A program made the translations under genes and the position numbers. 64,000 nucleotides of DNA from Trema orientale (Eukaryota; Streptophyta; Magnoliopsida; Rosales; Cannabaceae): NCBI GenBank assembly GCA_002914845.1, contig JXTC01000013.1, positions 1,682,421 to 1,746,420 on the forward strand. The letters are read 5' to 3'. Below, piece by piece: positions 61,333-64,000 of this stretch (the stretch's first letter is position 1; every line of letters begins with the position of its first letter). The notes below the pieces were generated by a model that saw nothing but the letters and a program-made list of their open reading frames with translations, ran no database searches and had not been told where the DNA came from.

Positions 61333-61725
61333 GGAAAAAGTTCATAAATACTTTAAAACCAAATTTTCGTAAATACCATTTTTTTATTTTTATTTTATAA
61401 ATACCCATTTTTATACCTTTTTTGGAAAAAGACCACTACTGTTTTATACATACCGTGGTATACATTTAAAATATATACTATGGTCTACATTTTATGAATA
61501 AAAATTACACTAAAAATTGGCATACATTTTAAAATGTATACCGTTCATATTTTACACATGAAATGTATATATCATGGATAAAATTTACATTGTAAATGCG
61601 GACAACCCATATTTTGCATATGAAATATGGATCGTAAAAATGAGTATTTTTGAAAAAAAATAAAATTAAAAACGATTATTTATAAAAAAAGTTTTAAAAA
61701 ACAGGTACTAGATGTAAATTTCTCC
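61333..61725 (-). mobile_element. MITE family B copy 4, inverted
   Basis: A 393-bp copy in the opposite orientation: starts GGAAAAAGTTCATAAATAC and ends GGTACTAGATGTAAATTTCTCC (given as GGTACTAGATG then TAAATTTCTCC). Flanks CCACAATT and TCACAACTT may be a decayed target duplication. It lies 150 bases from copy 3. Confidence 0.72.
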
Positions 61726-63640
61726 TCACAACTTTTGGCCCACGCCGGGCAAGTGTCTATCCAAATCACATCATGTTCCTCTACAAGAGCTCTCTTCTCT
61801 ATACAAAGTGCAACACTTGCAAGATCTTTTTAATTTATTGTGAAAATAGCATTAAAATTTATTACTTGTAGACTAATGTAAGTTCCAAAAACTTTTTAGT
61901 ATCTCTTTAACCTTAAATTTATATTTCTCACCGGAGGGATCCAAGCCTGTTGTGGACTTTTCACTTCTTCCTTTTTCTTACAGTTCTTCTCAATACAGTC
62001 ATTTGCCTAGTTGGCCATAACCTTATCCTCCTTGCCTCCATTGGACTATTTGATTTGTTTCGAACCAAATTGTCCATACTATAATCATGATAAATAGGAA
62101 GTCTTCCATTGCTACTAACCTTAACAATTTCGTCAATACATGCAAACAATCAATATCTTTGAGAACCATCTTCATAACATCCATTCTGCTGTGTTCACAG
62201 ATTCTTATAGCATGCTCAAAATGAAAAGAGCATGTATTTCAGTTTCTATCACACAATCACACAAAGGACAACAAACATATATTCTATGATTTCTTCCACA
62301 AAGGGAACCATAGATGGGAATAATACTTTTAAATCCACATTTTACTGCAATTACTGTGGCAAAGTAACAAGTCAAAATACTAATCTACCAACTTAAAGAC
62401 AATTTGTATTTAATGTAAGAAGAGAAAAGTGTACTGGTTTTTGTAGTTTTAGCATAACAAGTCCCGATTATTATATACGTGACGGGATTTCAAAATCAAA
62501 TGAGATCAGAAATTTCTTTGGTCATATTCCTTAGGTAAGGTATCAAAATATTAAGATTTCTATACAAGATAGGCAATGCACAGTTTAACAATGAACTTCT
62601 TCGAAACATGCAGAAAACAGGTATTCAGAATAAGCTTAAAGCAGTAAAAAGAAAGGCAATGAAAATTACTACTCAACAAGGTAGAGAAAAAATTTAGCTA
62701 CACTACGCAGCTATTACGTGCTTAAATGTATTAAATTGAACAAAAATACCATGAAAACATCCACTTTCAATAAAATAAAAAATAAAAGGCAAAACAATGA
62801 AACCGAGTCAAAATAAGAAAATATATGCCAATAGAGATTTGTCACAGAATAATTGGTTTTACAATCAACACATCAACAATAACAAGGATATTTAGAGCAA
62901 TTGAAAGAGCTGGTGTGGAGAGCTTCAATGGCTCCAAAATGGATACCAAAATACTGGAATATTCTTTCCAAAACCACGATTCATCTTGGTTTCAATTGAC
63001 ATAGCTCCTTAAAGTTTTGCACAGTTCATAAACAAATCATACAGTTCCGTGATCATTATTTACTTAATAGCTAGTACATATAAAAAAGAAAAATGCTAAT
63101 ATAGGAATCGGCTCTAAGCTCGTGGCTTCATTTTCTTGGCTCTTGATTGAGTCCAAGCTATACAAAAATAATCAAATTTTTCAGTAATTTTTTCCTAGCA
63201 CTTTACCAGTAACCAAACATGCCCCTAAGAAACCCAATTAAAGAACAATCGCAAAAATTGGACCTAGAAAATCAGCATTGAGAGATGAAGATTAGAGAAG
63301 AAGAGTACCTGAGGCTGAAGATGAGGATAGGAATCGGCATGGACAATTGCAGCGATGGAAAATGGCCTGTGGTGGTAAGAGGCCGGCAGCGTCAGGCTTC
63401 TGATGGCACTGCAGTAGATGAAATAGGGAGGAACGGAGAAAGAGAAGACTTCTGTTGGAAATTGCACAATTGTCTAAGTTTATTTTTGCCATTTTGAAAT
63501 GTTCATTAAATGCATTGAACAGATTCCTGCAATCTAAAGTTGCCTTGAGCCAGCTTCTTCAGCTTTTAGCCAGATTATTCAATAATCAGCTTTATGGGTT
63601 TTACCAAAAATTCTTAAAGAAGTGATTTTATCTTTACGGC
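61726..63640. other. Intergenic, no supported gene
   Basis: Short frames at 61961-62149 (minus, ending in a basic RRTVRKRKK tail) and 63264-63497 (both strands) have no recognisable domain. The stretch 63285-63470 is locally richer in G/A and could be an exon fragment, but nothing supports a call. Confidence 0.4.
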
Positions 63641-63925
63641 CATAGTACCATGTGCCCTATAGCTTATTAAGACCGTTTTTTAGTGCCACTTGTCGTTCTT
63701 GTATGAAGATTTTCTGGAAGAAAATATTTTATGAGATATCATTCTAGAGGCTTAGATGTCCTCTATAAATACAGGAAATCAGCCGCTTAAAAAGGAAACA
63801 AATCCTATCCTAATTAAGACAAAAGACAATCTAATTTGATCATAATCTACAGCTCATAATCTACACTAATTACAAAATATACGATAATCTATATTAAATA
63901 AAAAATATACAGGTGATCTCTAACA
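63641..63925 (-). repeat. Copia-type LTR on the minus strand (3' LTR)
   Basis: On the minus strand TTGAGGGGGAG is followed by TGTTAGAGATCACCTGTATA, a typical copia polypurine tract and LTR start. A TATA-like TGTATTTATAGAGGACATC lies about 150 bases into it. The far end of the LTR (left in the window) is not defined; 63641 is a placeholder based on usual length. Confidence 0.65.
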
Positions 63926-64000
63926 CTCCCCCTCAAGCGGATGCAAAAATATTTTGCATTCCAAGCTTGTCTGTCAATTGATTGAACGTTCTTCCTTGCA
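63926..64000 (-). pseudogene. 3' end of a copia internal region entering from the right
   Basis: Contains the polypurine tract (63926-63937 on the minus strand) and the sequence normally found just after the pol stop in this copia type. The rest lies outside the window, so its state is unknown. Confidence 0.55.

Noticed and set aside
63264-63497. Overlapping open frames on both strands near 63.3 kb as exons
   Set aside because: Neither strand gives a recognisable peptide and the two strands compete; composition alone is not enough.

Overview
This is nuclear DNA from a flowering plant, most likely a dicot. It is AT-rich, its genes are split by many GT-AG introns, and it carries plant-type transposons (CACTA, Mutator-like, hAT, Ty1/copia, a probable Ty3/gypsy solo LTR). 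Several short runs of N show it is a draft assembly. The species cannot be read from the sequence.

Five host genes can be reconstructed exon by exon. They are a TBC-domain Rab GTPase-activating protein (+ strand, 6272-11849, 11 exons, 449 aa), a long-type COBRA-like GPI-anchored protein (- strand, 14627-17300, 2 exons, 666 aa, with a GC-AG intron), the UFMylation factor DDRGK1/UFBP1 (- strand, 18872-21596, 8 exons, 299 aa), thiamine thiazole synthase THI1/THI4 (- strand, 29036-32144, 3 exons, with two assembly gaps inside coding sequence) and translation initiation factor eIF1/SUI1 (- strand, 52298-53438, 4 coding exons plus a leader intron, 113 aa). They belong to different processes (membrane traffic, cell wall, ER UFMylation, vitamin B1 synthesis, translation), so this is an ancestral neighbourhood and not a functional cluster. 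From memory, the order matches two Arabidopsis blocks that each kept part of it.

Between the genes, layout from left to right: the 3' part of a CACTA element (1-4674); a MITE in a TBC-gene intron; a MULE-type MITE next to a foldback element (12.58-13.27 kb); a decayed Ty1/copia element (22.86-28.09 kb) with two MITEs nested in it; a Tourist-like MITE (33.5 kb); a 6.8-kb Mutator-like element with a perfect 9-bp target duplication (34791-41574) that landed inside a MITE apparently derived from its own family; a polypyrimidine block with an assembly gap (42.5-43.1 kb); a second copia remnant (43.75-44.2 kb); an unprocessed, frameshifted pseudogene of the C-terminal part of URB1/NPA1 (47.58-49.83 kb); and, right of eIF1, a MITE and solo-LTR graveyard (54.9-61.7 kb) that includes a nested foldback with a minisatellite. 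A copia LTR on the minus strand enters at the right edge.

I saw no prokaryotic-style system, CRISPR array, tRNA or rRNA gene. The most informative novelty is the MULE together with its family of derived MITEs. Exon boundaries were read by hand from splice sites and frame, without alignment to transcripts.
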